A DNA stretch of 64,000 bases from Streptomyces noursei ATCC 11455 (GTDB taxonomy: Bacteria; Actinomycetota; Actinomycetes; Streptomycetales; Streptomycetaceae): positions 4,092,001-4,156,000 of the forward strand of contig NZ_CP011533.1 in the NCBI RefSeq assembly GCF_001704275.1, given 5' to 3'. The position numbers and the translations under genes are program-made. The notes below the pieces were generated by a model. The model was given only the letters and a program-made list of their open reading frames with translations. It made no database searches and had not been told where the DNA came from. Positions 46,891-55,480 of the stretch are shown here, piece after piece (the stretch's first letter is position 1; each line of letters opens with the position of its first letter).

Positions 46891-46917
46891 CGCGAAACGA
46901 TGCAGTCGGCCGCCGCC

Positions 46918-47121
46918 TCAGGCGGTGACCCGGACCATGTCCGCCTGTGGCCCCTTCTGGCCCTGCGAGATCTCGAACTCGACCCGCTGACCCTCCTCCA
47001 GGGTGCGGTACCCGTCCATCTGGATCGCGCTGTAGTGGACGAAAACATCCGCACCACCGTCGACCGCGATGAAGCCGTACCCCTTCTCCGCGTTGAACCA
47101 CTTGACGGTGCCCTGAGCCAT
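46918..47121 (-). CDS. Cold-shock protein (67 residues)
   Basis: A classical single-domain Csp. RNP1-like KGYGFIAV and RNP2-like VFVHYSAI are present after [12 protein letters not shown]. It acts as an RNA chaperone in the cytoplasm. Upstream lie about 360 bp of gene-free DNA, consistent with the long leader typical of cold-shock mRNAs, and a strong hairpin terminates it. It differs from the 127-residue Csp at 11054 by lacking the C-terminal extension. Confidence 0.95.
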   Translation of the reverse strand: MAQGTVKWFNAEKGYGFIAVDGGADVFVHYSAIQMDGYRTLEEGQRVEFEISQGQKGPQADMVRVTA

Positions 47122-47480
47122 GCCTAACTCCCCTATTACTGGCCCTTGCACAGGACCGCACTCCGCGGACCCGGGTCAGACCTCACCCCCCGGGAATGGC
47201 CCGTGGGGCGTGCGCCGGAACGCGTCGACCGCCGCTGAATGTATCCGGACCAATGCCCAGCGCAACAGGTCAATCGGACGAGAATTCTTGCGCCAGAGAA
47301 ACGGCCGTATGCACTCAAATCCCGTTATCTCAGGCCAAGTCGGGCCGGGAATAGGCGGCACAAACGACAAATCGCGCACACAACTTGCGCACAAGTCACC
47401 GCGATCTCATATGCGTTCGGCATGCGCACGGAGATAACCGGAGGGGGATCACCCCAATGGTATCGCCTTTCACAACACGG
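47122..47480. other. Upstream region of the cold-shock gene
   Basis: About 360 bp with distinctly lower GC than the rest of the window and no supported gene. It probably carries the cold-shock promoter and long 5' leader on the minus strand. A GGAGGGGG run (47440-47447) before ATG 47457 on the plus strand looks like a start site, but the frame runs straight through the hairpin at 47481-47515 and was not accepted. Confidence 0.45.
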
Positions 47481-47515
47481 AATTGCCCCGTCCGTTTAGC
47501 TCGGACGGGGCAATT
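47481..47515. terminator. Terminator hairpin after the thrC-moaD-like operon
   Basis: AATTGCCCCGTCCG (47481-47494) and CGGACGGGGCAATT (47502-47515) form a perfect 14-bp stem with a 7-nt loop, flanked by GG/CC. It is 74 bp beyond the stop of the MoaD/ThiS gene on the minus strand. Confidence 0.8.
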
Positions 47516-47588
47516 TCCGGTCACTACCGGCAAAGAGTTGGCGCGAATACGATCCATATCGCGCCGCACCGGACAGTCGTCGGGCGTA

Positions 47589-47867
47589 TCAGCAGCCTCC
47601 GGCGACCGCCGGGATGATGGAGACGCCCGCGCCTTCCGGGGTCGGCGTCTGGAGTCCCTGCTCGAAACGGACGTCGTCGTCGTTGACGTAGACATTCACG
47701 AAGCGGCGCAGCTTGCCCGCGTCGTCGAGCACCCGGGCCGCGATGCCCTGGTGGTTCTTCTCCAGGTCGGCGATCACCTCGGAGAGGGTCGCGCCCTCGG
47801 CGGTGACCTCGGCCTCGCCGCCGGTGTACGTGCGCAGGATGGTGGGGATGCGGACCTTGACGCTCAT
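47589..47867 (-). CDS. MoaD/ThiS-family sulfur-carrier protein ending Gly-Gly-Cys
   Basis: A 92-residue ubiquitin-fold carrier (VKVRIPTILRTYTGGEAEV, then RRFVNVYVNDDDVRF and a C-terminal AVAGGC). Members normally end in Gly-Gly, which is thiocarboxylated for cysteine, thiamine, molybdopterin or natural-product synthesis. Here one Cys follows the Gly-Gly, so a protease (Mec+/JAMM type) would have to remove it. It lies 55 bp after thrC, as the CysO-like carriers of actinobacteria often do. CysO-like cysteine synthesis is the likeliest role. Confidence 0.9.
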   Translation of the reverse strand: MSVKVRIPTILRTYTGGEAEVTAEGATLSEVIADLEKNHQGIAARVLDDAGKLRRFVNVYVNDDDVRFEQGLQTPTPEGAGVSIIPAVAGGC

Positions 47868-47922
47868 GGTTCTGCCTTCCAGGAGGTACGGGGGGTGCGG
47901 AACGGGCGGGCGGAGGGACGGC

Positions 47923-49200
47923 TCAGCCGGCCAGGCCGGCCGCGCGGAACGCGTCCAGGTCCGGCCGGATGGTGGCGGTGGGCCCGGCGGCGACGGCGTC
48001 GAGGGTCTTCAGGCCGTCACCGGTGTTCAGCACGACGGTGGTCAGCGACGGGTCCAGCACGCCGTTCTCGATGAGCTTCCTGGTCACGCCGACGGTCACG
48101 CCGCCCGCGGTCTCCGCGAAGATCCCCTCCGTACGGGCCAGCAGCCTGATCGCGTCCACGATCTGCGGGTCGGTGACGTCCTCGACGGCCCCGCCGGTGC
48201 GGCGCGCGATGTCGAGCACGTACGGGCCGTCCGCCGGGTTGCCGATCGCCAGCGACTTGGCGATGGTGTTCGGCTTCTGCGGCCTGACGACCTCGTGCCC
48301 GGCCTTGAAGGCCGCGGACACCGGCGAGCAGCCCTCGGCCTGCGCCCCGAAGATCTTGTACGGCTTGTCCTCGACCAGGCCGAGGGCGATCAGCTCCTTC
48401 AGCCCCTTGTCGATCTTGGTGAGCTGGGAGCCGGACGCGATGGGGATGACCAGCTGGTCCGGCAGCCGCCAGCCGAGCTGCTCGCAGATCTCGTACGCCA
48501 GCGTCTTGGAGCCCTCGCCGTAGTACGGGCGGAGGTTGACGTTGACGAAGCCCCAGCCCTCGCCCAGCGGGTCGCCGATGAGCTCGGAGCAGAAGCGGTT
48601 GACGTCGTCGTAGTTGCCCTCGATGGCGACCAGGTCACCGCCGTAGACCGCGGCCATCACGACCTTGCCGGGCTCCAGGTCGTGCGGGATGAAGACGCAG
48701 GACTTCAGGCCCGCGCGGCGCGCCGCGGCGCCGACCGCACCGGCGAGGTTGCCGGTCGAGGAGCAGGAGAGGGTGGTGAAGCCGAAGGCGCGGGCGGCCT
48801 CGACGGCGATCGCCACGACCCGGTCCTTGAAGGAGTGGGTGGGGTTGCCGGAGTCGTCCTTGACGTACAGGCCGCCGGTGACACCCAGCTCGGCGGCGAG
48901 CCGGTCGGCCTTGACGAGCTTGGTGAAACCGGGGTTGAGGTTGGGCTTGTCGGCCACGTCCGCGGGGACGGGCAGCAGCGGCGCATAGCGCCAGATGTTG
49001 GCGGGACCGGCCTCGATCTGCTTCTTCAGTGCCTCGGGGTCGCCGGTGGGAAGCGCGTAGGCGACTTCCAGCGGGCCGAAACACTCCTGGCACGCGAAGA
49101 TCGGGCCGAGCGGGAAGCGCTCGCCGCATTCGCGACAGGACAGGGCGACGGCGGGACCGAGTGCGACAGAAGGCGTGGATTCGGTTGCTTGCACAGCCAT
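47923..49200 (-). CDS. thrC: Threonine synthase
   Basis: A 425-residue PLP enzyme that converts O-phosphohomoserine to threonine. The PLP lysine is K125 in NPTHSFKDR, and LSCSSTGNLAGAVGAAA and ASGSQLTK bind the cofactor and substrate. A CxxC...CxxC ribbon (residues 22-40) precedes the core, as in class II actinobacterial enzymes. ATG 49200 follows AAAGGG. The leader contains a SAM riboswitch (49220-49371), so expression should respond to S-adenosylmethionine, the end product of the competing homoserine branch. A MoaD/ThiS gene follows. Confidence 0.96.
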   Translation of the reverse strand: MAVQATESTPSVALGPAVALSCRECGERFPLGPIFACQECFGPLEVAYALPTGDPEALKKQIEAGPANIWRYAPLLPVPADVADKPNLNPGFTKLVKADRLAAELGVTGGLYVKDDSGNPTHSFKDRVVAIAVEAARAFGFTTLSCSSTGNLAGAVGAAARRAGLKSCVFIPHDLEPGKVVMAAVYGGDLVAIEGNYDDVNRFCSELIGDPLGEGWGFVNVNLRPYYGEGSKTLAYEICEQLGWRLPDQLVIPIASGSQLTKIDKGLKELIALGLVEDKPYKIFGAQAEGCSPVSAAFKAGHEVVRPQKPNTIAKSLAIGNPADGPYVLDIARRTGGAVEDVTDPQIVDAIRLLARTEGIFAETAGGVTVGVTRKLIENGVLDPSLTTVVLNTGDGLKTLDAVAAGPTATIRPDLDAFRAAGLAG

Positions 49201-49219
49201 GGAGGCGAGGCCCTTTCTC

Positions 49220-49371
49220 CTCATCTTCCTCACGACGCATTTCGCCGTGAGACGGATTTGGCACCTTCCCTAGCCGGGAGCCTCGCGCGCACTGTGCTGC
49301 CGTGCGGCGGAGACCGGCTGGAGGGTTGCCGGGGCTTCAACGGGCCGTGTCCCTCTGCCCCTCTGGATGAG
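49220..49371 (-). promoter_or_regulatory. SAM-I (S-box) riboswitch upstream of thrC
   Basis: On the minus strand the leader reads CTCATCCAGAGGGGCAGAGG, later GGCCCGTTGAAGCCCCGGCAA, then AAGGTGCCAAATCC, and closes with GATGAG. These are the conserved P1, P2/internal loop and J3/4 sequences of the S-box. P1 pairs CTCATC (49366-49371) with GATGAG (49220-49225). The P1 3' strand runs directly into GGAGAAAGGG before the start codon, suggesting translational control rather than termination. Confidence 0.88.
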
Positions 49372-49549
49372 CGGTATGGCACTGGGTGGAACCCAGGCGT
49401 TTGTTGCGCGGCGACCCCGACATGCGAGGGTCCTCCGCGTTGTTCAAGACTGTAACCGAAGGCACTCACCGTTGAGATAGTCGTCCGGTCCGCGAGATGG
49501 ATCACATAACGGGCTCCCGTTCGGGGGGCCGCCGAGGAGAGTCGTAGAC

Positions 49550-50518
49550 GTGCTGGAAGAAGTGGAGCGCTGGCTGGCCGGCCGCTCCTGGTCCGCCGCG
49601 GACCGCCCCCTGGAGCAGCTGTTGGAGGCCAAGCGCCAGACGGGGCGGACGGTCAGCGTGGTGCTGCCCGCGCTCGACGAGGAGGCGACGGTCGGCGCGA
49701 TCGTCGCGGCGATCCGCGCCGATCTGATGACCGAGGAGGTGCCGCTGGTCGACGAGCTGGTGGTGCTGGATTCGGGCTCCACCGACCGCACCGCCGAGGT
49801 CGCCGCGGCGGCCGGCGCCCGGGTCGTCCACCGGGACAGCGTGCTGCCCCGGATCCCGGCGCTGCCCGGCAAGGGCGAGGTGCTGTGGCGCTCACTGCTG
49901 GTGACCAGCGGCGACATCGTCTGCTTCGTCGACGCCGACCTGCGGGAGTTCTCCTCCACCTTCGTCTCGGGGATCGTCGGGCCGCTGCTGACCGACCCGG
50001 AGGTCCAGTTCGTCAAGGCGATGTACGACCGGCCGCTGGACACCGGCCAGGGCGGGCGTCCCGCCGGAGGCGAGCAGGGCGGCAGGGTCACCGAGCTGGT
50101 CGCCCGGCCGCTGCTCAACCTCCACTGGCCGCGGCTGGCCGGGTTCGTGCAGCCGCTGGGCGGGGAGTACGCGGCGCGCCGCTCGCTGCTGGAGCGGCTG
50201 CCGTTCCCGGTCGGCTACGGCGTGGAGCTGGGTCTGCTGGTGGACGCGCTGCACACCGTCGGGCTGGACGCCCTGGCGCAGGTGGACGTCGGGGTGCGCA
50301 GGCACCGCCACCAGGGCGGCCAGGCGCTCGGCCGGATGGCCGCGGCGATCTACCGCACCGCCCAACTCCGGCTGGCCCGCGGCCATTTGGTGCGGCCCCG
50401 GCTGACCCAGTTCGAGCGCGGCGAGCACGGCTTCGTGCCGCGGACGACGGGGGTGGACACCGAGGAGCGTCCGCCGATGGCCGAAATACCGGAGTACGCG
50501 GAACGGCGGGCGGCCTGA
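49550..50518 (+). CDS. gpgS: Glucosyl-3-phosphoglycerate synthase
   Basis: A 322-residue GT-A glycosyltransferase (GT81) that adds glucose from NDP-glucose to 3-phosphoglycerate, the first step to glucosylglycerate or methylglucose polysaccharide. VSVVLPALDEEATVG, LDSGSTDRTAEVA and the metal-binding FVDADLREFSS are diagnostic, as is FVQPLGGEYAARRSLLE. GTG 49550 follows GAGGAGA. It lies next to otsA, another sugar-phosphate/osmolyte gene, and divergent from thrC. Confidence 0.93.
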   Translation: MLEEVERWLAGRSWSAADRPLEQLLEAKRQTGRTVSVVLPALDEEATVGAIVAAIRADLMTEEVPLVDELVVLDSGSTDRTAEVAAAAGARVVHRDSVLPRIPALPGKGEVLWRSLLVTSGDIVCFVDADLREFSSTFVSGIVGPLLTDPEVQFVKAMYDRPLDTGQGGRPAGGEQGGRVTELVARPLLNLHWPRLAGFVQPLGGEYAARRSLLERLPFPVGYGVELGLLVDALHTVGLDALAQVDVGVRRHRHQGGQALGRMAAAIYRTAQLRLARGHLVRPRLTQFERGEHGFVPRTTGVDTEERPPMAEIPEYAERRAA

Positions 50519-50567
50519 GGGGCGATCCGTACGTTTGCGCGGATCCGTGACGGGTTAATGTCGCGAC

Positions 50568-52061
50568 ATGGTCTCCGAGCGCAGTGCGGTCCAGCCAGGT
50601 GCCGAGGTCCTCGTCGCGTCCAACCGCGGGCCCGTGTCGTACGCCCTGGGAGAGGGCGGTGAGCTGAGCGCCAAGCGGGGTGGCGGGGGGCTGGTGTCGG
50701 GGCTCTCGGCGATCGGGGCCGACACCGATGCGCTGTGGGTGTGCTCGGCGCTGGGGGACGGCGACCGGGAGGCGGCTCGGCGGACCGGCGGGCTGCTGGA
50801 CGTGGCGGACGCCGGTGGGCAGCGCGTCCGGATGTTGGACATCCCGGCGGATGTGCACGCCGCGGCCTACAACGGCGTCGCCAACTCCGTGCTGTGGTTC
50901 GTCCACCACATGCTGTACCAGACGCCGCTGGAGCCGGTGTTCGACGCCGACTTCCGGGGCCAGTGGGCGGCGTACGAGGCGTACAACGCCGCGTTCGCCT
51001 CGGCGCTGGCGGACAGTGCGGGCCCGGGGGCGGCGGTGCTGGTGCAGGACTACCACCTGGCGCTGGTGCCGGCGATGCTGCGCGCGGTGCGGCCGGACGT
51101 CCGGATCGCGCACTTCTCGCACACCCCGTGGGCGCCGCCGGAGTACTTCGCGATGCTGCCCGACGACGTCCAGCGGCAGCTGCTGCTGGGCATTCTCGGC
51201 GCCGACCGGGCGAACTTCCTGACCGAGCGGTGGGCGCGGGCGTTCACCGCGTGCTGCGAGCGGGCGCTGGGGCCGGACTGCACGGCGCACTGGCCGCGGC
51301 ACGAGGCGCCCAGCGTGGTCGCGGTGCCGCCGGACCGGAAGGCGCACCGGACCCGGATCGGGGTCCATGGGCTCGGGGCGGACGCGGAGTTCCTGCGGGA
51401 GCGCTCCCGGCGGCCGGACGTCGAGGAGCGGATGGCGGCGCTGCGCGGGCAGATCGGCGGCACCGACCGGAAGACGGTCGTCCGGGTGGATCGGACGGAG
51501 CTGTCCAAGAACATCGTGCGCGGGCTGCTGGCCTTCCGGCGGCTGCTGGCCGACCGGCCGGAGTGGCGCGAGCGGGTGGTGCACCTGGCGTTCGCCTATC
51601 CCTCGCGGCAGGACCTGGCCGTCTACCGCGACTACACCGCGCAGGTCGGCGCGCTCGCCGAGGAGATCAACGCGGAATACGGGACGGCGGGCTGGCAGCC
51701 GGTCGTGCTGCACGTCAAGGACGACTTCGCGCGGTCGCTGGCGGCGTACCGGCTGGCGGACGTGGCGCTGGTCAACCCGATCCGGGACGGGATGAACCTC
51801 GTCGCGAAGGAGGTCCCGGTGGTCTCCGACGCCGGGTGCGCCCTGGTGCTCTCCCGGGAGGCCGGTGCCTGGGAGGAGCTCGGTGCGGACGCGCTGACGG
51901 TCAACCCCTACGACGTGGGGCAGACCGCCGAGGCGCTGCACACCGCGCTGTCCATGTCGGCCGAGGAGCGGGCCGCGCGCACCGCCCGGCTGGCCGCGGC
52001 GGCGACCGCGCTGCCGCCGGCGCGGTGGTTCCTGGAGCAGTTGCAGGCGCTGGGCGAGTGA
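50568..52061 (+). CDS. otsA: Alpha,alpha-trehalose-phosphate synthase (GT20)
   Basis: A 497-residue GT-B enzyme that makes trehalose-6-phosphate from NDP-glucose and glucose-6-phosphate. LVASNRGPVSY opens the protein, followed by VQDYHLALVPAMLR, AHFSHTPWAPPEYF, VDRTELSKNIVRGLLAF and ALVNPIRDGMNLVAKEVP, the donor-site motifs. It is about 50 bp after gpgS. otsB is 2 kb downstream on the opposite strand, so the two steps are not in one operon here. Confidence 0.95.
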   Translation: MVSERSAVQPGAEVLVASNRGPVSYALGEGGELSAKRGGGGLVSGLSAIGADTDALWVCSALGDGDREAARRTGGLLDVADAGGQRVRMLDIPADVHAAAYNGVANSVLWFVHHMLYQTPLEPVFDADFRGQWAAYEAYNAAFASALADSAGPGAAVLVQDYHLALVPAMLRAVRPDVRIAHFSHTPWAPPEYFAMLPDDVQRQLLLGILGADRANFLTERWARAFTACCERALGPDCTAHWPRHEAPSVVAVPPDRKAHRTRIGVHGLGADAEFLRERSRRPDVEERMAALRGQIGGTDRKTVVRVDRTELSKNIVRGLLAFRRLLADRPEWRERVVHLAFAYPSRQDLAVYRDYTAQVGALAEEINAEYGTAGWQPVVLHVKDDFARSLAAYRLADVALVNPIRDGMNLVAKEVPVVSDAGCALVLSREAGAWEELGADALTVNPYDVGQTAEALHTALSMSAEERAARTARLAAAATALPPARWFLEQLQALGE

Positions 52062-52158
52062 CCGGCGGGCGGGCGCCGGCCGGGCCGCCGGCCCCGGGGG
52101 CGGGCGAGAGGGAACCCCGCCGGTAGATCGTCGACGCGCGGGTCTAGCGTGGTGGGCC

Positions 52159-53247
52159 GTGACAGTGACAACGCTTGCTTCGACGACGGTCGCGTCCGGT
52201 CTGCCGGAGCTGACCGCCGGGCGGCTGATCGACAGCTGGCGGCTCGACCCGTACGCGCTGGTGCTGATCCTCGTGCTGGGCGGCCTCTACGCCTGGGGCG
52301 TGGTGCGGCTGGCGCGGCGCGGGGAGCGCTGGCCGGTGGCCCGGACGGTGGCGTTCGCCGGGCTGGGGCTGGGCGCGATCGCGCTGGCCACCATGTCGGG
52401 GCTGGCGGTCTACGACCATGAGCTGTTCTGGCCGGCCGCGGTGCAGAACATCGTGCTGGACCTGATCGCGCCGTTGGGGCTGGCGCTGGGCGACCCGTTG
52501 TCGCTGGCGCTCGCCGCGCTGTCGCAGGAGCGGCCGGCGGCCCGCCGGCTGCGCGCGGCGCTCTCCGGTCGACTCCTCCGCTTCCTGACGTTTCCGCTGG
52601 TCAGCACGGTGTTGGTGCTCTCCTCCGAGCTGGCGATCTACTTCACGCCGTACTTCCCGACCGCGCTGCGGCACGGTCCGCTGCACGAGCTGATGTATCT
52701 GCAACTGCTCGTCACCGGCAGCCTCTTCGTGCTGCCGATGCTCACCCGCCAGGAGCTGCTGCCGTCGTGGTGCAGCCATCCGGTGCGGGCGCTGCTGGTG
52801 CTGCTGGACGGCCTGGTGGACGCGGTGCCGGGGATCGTGGTGATGACCAGCGGGACGCTGATCGCGGGCGGTTGGTACGCGTCCCAGCACCGGCCGTGGG
52901 ATCCGAGCCCGCAGCAGGACCAGATGATCGGCGGCGGGCTGATGCTGACCATCGCCGAGCTGGTCGGACTGCCGTTCCTGATCGCGGTGTTCGCGGAGTG
53001 GGTGCGCGACGAGCGGCGCAGGACGCGGGCGCTGGACGAGCGGCTGGACCGGGAGCTGGCGGTGGCCGCGGCGACGCCCACGACGACCGCGACGACCACG
53101 ACGACGGCCGCGTCCACGGCTACGACCACGGCCACGGCCACGGCCACGTCGCCGGGCGAGGCGGCCGTGCCGCAGCCGGAGTTGACGCGGCCCTGGTGGG
53201 AGACCGACCAGGGGGAGGTCGGGGAACGGTTCCGGCGGGGGCGCTAG
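52159..53247 (+). CDS. CtaG-like cytochrome c oxidase assembly membrane protein
   Basis: A 362-residue protein with seven to nine helices matching the CtaG_Bsu/caa3 assembly family (PAAVQNIVLDLIAPLGLALG, HGPLHELMYLQLLVTG, then GGWYASQHRPWDP). It probably helps copper insertion or oxidase assembly. Residues about 305-330 are almost pure Thr/Ala, from a hexamer-like GACCACG/GCCACG repeat, unusual for the family. GTG 52159 has no strong ribosome site and a leaderless start is possible. Confidence 0.88.
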   Translation: MTVTTLASTTVASGLPELTAGRLIDSWRLDPYALVLILVLGGLYAWGVVRLARRGERWPVARTVAFAGLGLGAIALATMSGLAVYDHELFWPAAVQNIVLDLIAPLGLALGDPLSLALAALSQERPAARRLRAALSGRLLRFLTFPLVSTVLVLSSELAIYFTPYFPTALRHGPLHELMYLQLLVTGSLFVLPMLTRQELLPSWCSHPVRALLVLLDGLVDAVPGIVVMTSGTLIAGGWYASQHRPWDPSPQQDQMIGGGLMLTIAELVGLPFLIAVFAEWVRDERRRTRALDERLDRELAVAAATPTTTATTTTTAASTATTTATATATSPGEAAVPQPELTRPWWETDQGEVGERFRRGR

Positions 53248-53338
53248 GACCTGTCGTCCCGCCTCGTCCGCCCCTTCGGGGCTCCCCCGCGCTCCCGTGC
53301 CGTGGCTGCGGCGGGCCGGAACGGGGTAGTTCTTTCCC

Positions 53339-54028
53339 ATGCGCCTCAGCACACGTTCATACTCCGCACGGTGGGCCGCGGTTGCGGCCGTCACCGTCCT
53401 GGCGACCGCGGTCGCCGGCTGTTCGTCCGGGAAGACCGGGAAGGGCGGCACCGACCCGAAGGGCGGCACGCCGCCGTCCGGGTCGGCGTCCGCCTCCGCA
53501 CCGTCGGGGTCGATACCCGTCGGCCCCGGGCCGCAGTCGGCGTACACGGTGCAGCGCCAACCCGCCCCCGGCACCTGCCACTTCCGCTACACCGCGGACA
53601 AGCAGCCCCTGCCCGACCCCACGTGCACCCCCGGGGCGACCAACCCCAAGGTCACCCCGCAGACGCTGAAGACCACGATCTGCCAGAGCGGGTACACCAA
53701 GGGCATCCGGCCGCCGGTGAGCATCACCGGGCGCGAGAAGACCGCCAACGCCAAGTCCTACGGCTACACCGGCTCGCCGCACGACGCCGAGTACGACCAC
53801 CTCATCAGCCTCCAGCTGGGCGGCGACCCCAACGACCCGCGCAACCTCTGGGTCGAGCCGCCGTCCCCGGGGCACAAGCCGGGCGCCGGGCCCAACAACC
53901 CCAAGGACGGCGTGGAGAACAAGCTCAAGGCTGCCATCTGCTCCGGCAAGGCCGATCTGGGCAAGGCGCAGCAGGCCATCGCGCACGACTGGACGACGGC
54001 GCTGTCCTCCCTGGGCCTCAAGGAGTAG
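53339..54028 (+). CDS. Secreted lipoprotein with HNH-like nuclease motif
   Basis: A 229-residue exported protein. Lipobox VAGC puts the lipid at Cys28, followed by a Gly/Ser/Pro linker to about residue 65. The C-terminal domain contains YDHLISLQLGGDPNDPRNLWVEP, the HNH-type metal-finger pattern, and HDAEYDH with candidate catalytic His residues. Other Cys residues may form disulfides. An extracellular nuclease role is inferred. It stands alone between ctaG-like and otsB. Confidence 0.82.
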   Translation: MRLSTRSYSARWAAVAAVTVLATAVAGCSSGKTGKGGTDPKGGTPPSGSASASAPSGSIPVGPGPQSAYTVQRQPAPGTCHFRYTADKQPLPDPTCTPGATNPKVTPQTLKTTICQSGYTKGIRPPVSITGREKTANAKSYGYTGSPHDAEYDHLISLQLGGDPNDPRNLWVEPPSPGHKPGAGPNNPKDGVENKLKAAICSGKADLGKAQQAIAHDWTTALSSLGLKE

Positions 54029-54061
54029 CCCCGGGCCCTTCCCGCAGGCTCCCTCCGCCCC

Positions 54062-55039
54062 CTAGGGCCTGTCCGGCTCGTCCGTCCCATGCGGCTCGTC
54101 CGACTCACCCGGCCCGTCCGGCTGCTGTGGCGGGTTCTCGATGTGGTCCGCGAGGGCGTTGAGCAGGGCCACCACGCCCTTCGGGCCGTCGACGACCAGG
54201 TCGGCGCGCTCGGCGAGTTCGGTGACCTCGCTGCTGCCGCTGCACACCAGCACGCCGGCCGTGCCGTCGGAGCGCAGCTTCTCGACGGCGGCGAAGGCGG
54301 CCAGGTCACCGAGGTCGTCGCCGGCGTACAGGACGGCGGCGGCCCCGGTCTCCGCGACCCACTCGGCGAGCGCGACGCCCTTGTCCATCCCGGGCGGGCG
54401 CAGCTCCAGCACCAGCCGGCCCGGTTCGACGATCAGGCCGTGGCGCTCGGCGAGCGCGGTGAGCGGTTCCCGCAGCCGCTCGAAGGCGCGCTGCGGATCG
54501 GCGGCGCGGCGGGTGTGCACGGCGATGGCCCGGCCGCCCTTGCGCTCGACGGCGGTCTCGACCCAGGTGCCGTGCCAGACGCCGGATCGGTCCAGTACGC
54601 CGGGGAGTTCGGCCTGTATGGCGGCGATGCCCGGGTGCGGGGCGGGGGCGTGCAGGGCGCCGGTCGCGGCGTCCCAGCGTTCGGCACCGTAGTGGCCGAG
54701 GACGACGAGGTGGGTCAGGCCCGGCACTTTGTCGAAGCCGCCGAGGCGGACCGCGACGCCGGCCGGACGGCCGGTGATCACCGCGATCGCGCGCAGGTGC
54801 GGGGCGAGTCGGGCCAGGGCCTCGGGGGCGCCGGGGTGGGCGCGGGCCTTGGCGGGGTCGGGGACGATGTCGGCGAGGGTGCCGTCGAAGTCGAGGGCGA
54901 CGACGGCGCGTTCGGGGTGGGCCAGCAGGGCGGCGAGGCCCGCCCGGCCGGCGGGGGCGTCCGGGATCGGGACGGCGGGCGGCGCCGGCGCGGGGTCCGG
55001 CGCTGGTTCGGGAGGTGGCGCGGCGTTCGGGGTGCCCAT
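54062..55039 (-). CDS. otsB: Trehalose-6-phosphate phosphatase
   Basis: A 325-residue HAD phosphatase that makes trehalose from trehalose-6-phosphate. Motif I VVALDFDGTLADIVPDP is near residue 52, AVITGRPAGVAVRLGGF follows, and RLVLELRPPGMDKGVALAEW with VLYAGDDLGDLAAFAAV provides motifs III-IV. The first 35 residues are Pro/Ala-rich. It completes the OtsA-OtsB pathway and is followed on the same strand (upstream) by DUF3263. The TAG stop is within a CTAGGGCCTGTCCG motif. Confidence 0.95.
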   Translation of the reverse strand: MGTPNAAPPPEPAPDPAPAPPAVPIPDAPAGRAGLAALLAHPERAVVALDFDGTLADIVPDPAKARAHPGAPEALARLAPHLRAIAVITGRPAGVAVRLGGFDKVPGLTHLVVLGHYGAERWDAATGALHAPAPHPGIAAIQAELPGVLDRSGVWHGTWVETAVERKGGRAIAVHTRRAADPQRAFERLREPLTALAERHGLIVEPGRLVLELRPPGMDKGVALAEWVAETGAAAVLYAGDDLGDLAAFAAVEKLRSDGTAGVLVCSGSSEVTELAERADLVVDGPKGVVALLNALADHIENPPQQPDGPGESDEPHGTDEPDRP

Positions 55040-55138
55040 GACGCCGACCCTACCGGCGGGACACGGGCGCACGGCGGGTGTACGGGCGCATCGGGCGGGG
55101 GATGCGGCGCGCGGTGCGGAGACGGGGGCCGGCTCGGG

Positions 55139-55393
55139 TCAGCGCCGCGCCCGTCGCGCGTCCCGTACGCGGCGCAGCCGGTTGATCGTCACCGGGTCGT
55201 GCGCCAGTGCCCGGGGGTCGTCGAGCAGGGCGTTGAGGAGTTGGTAGTAGCGGGTCGGGGAGATGCCGAGCTGCTCGCGGATGGCGCGTTCCTTGGCGCC
55301 GGGGCCGGGCCAGGAGCGGCGTTCGACGGCGAGCACCGCCTCGTCACGGGCCGAGAGCCCGCGCTCGGTGCCCGCATCGGTGCCGTCCGTCAT
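55139..55393 (-). CDS. DUF3263 family HTH protein
   Basis: An 84-residue protein with LSARDEAVLAVERRSWPGPG then KERAIREQLGISPTRYYQLLNALLDDP, the DUF3263 signature. The middle looks like a helix-turn-helix. Its location beside otsB is common in actinobacteria. A small DNA-binding regulator is likely; targets are unknown. Start ATG 55393. Confidence 0.88.
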   Translation of the reverse strand: MTDGTDAGTERGLSARDEAVLAVERRSWPGPGAKERAIREQLGISPTRYYQLLNALLDDPRALAHDPVTINRLRRVRDARRARR

Positions 55394-55480
55394 CCCACTC
55401 CACCGTCCGTCGTCTGTTTCCCACGATAAGCCCACCGCGGACACGGGCCCGGGGGTGGTCCGCCGGGCCCGCGGGCGGCG

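Noticed and set aside
47457..47580. A plus-strand frame after a GGAGGGGG run
   Set aside because: It reads straight through a perfect terminator hairpin and into the antisense of the MoaD/ThiS gene.
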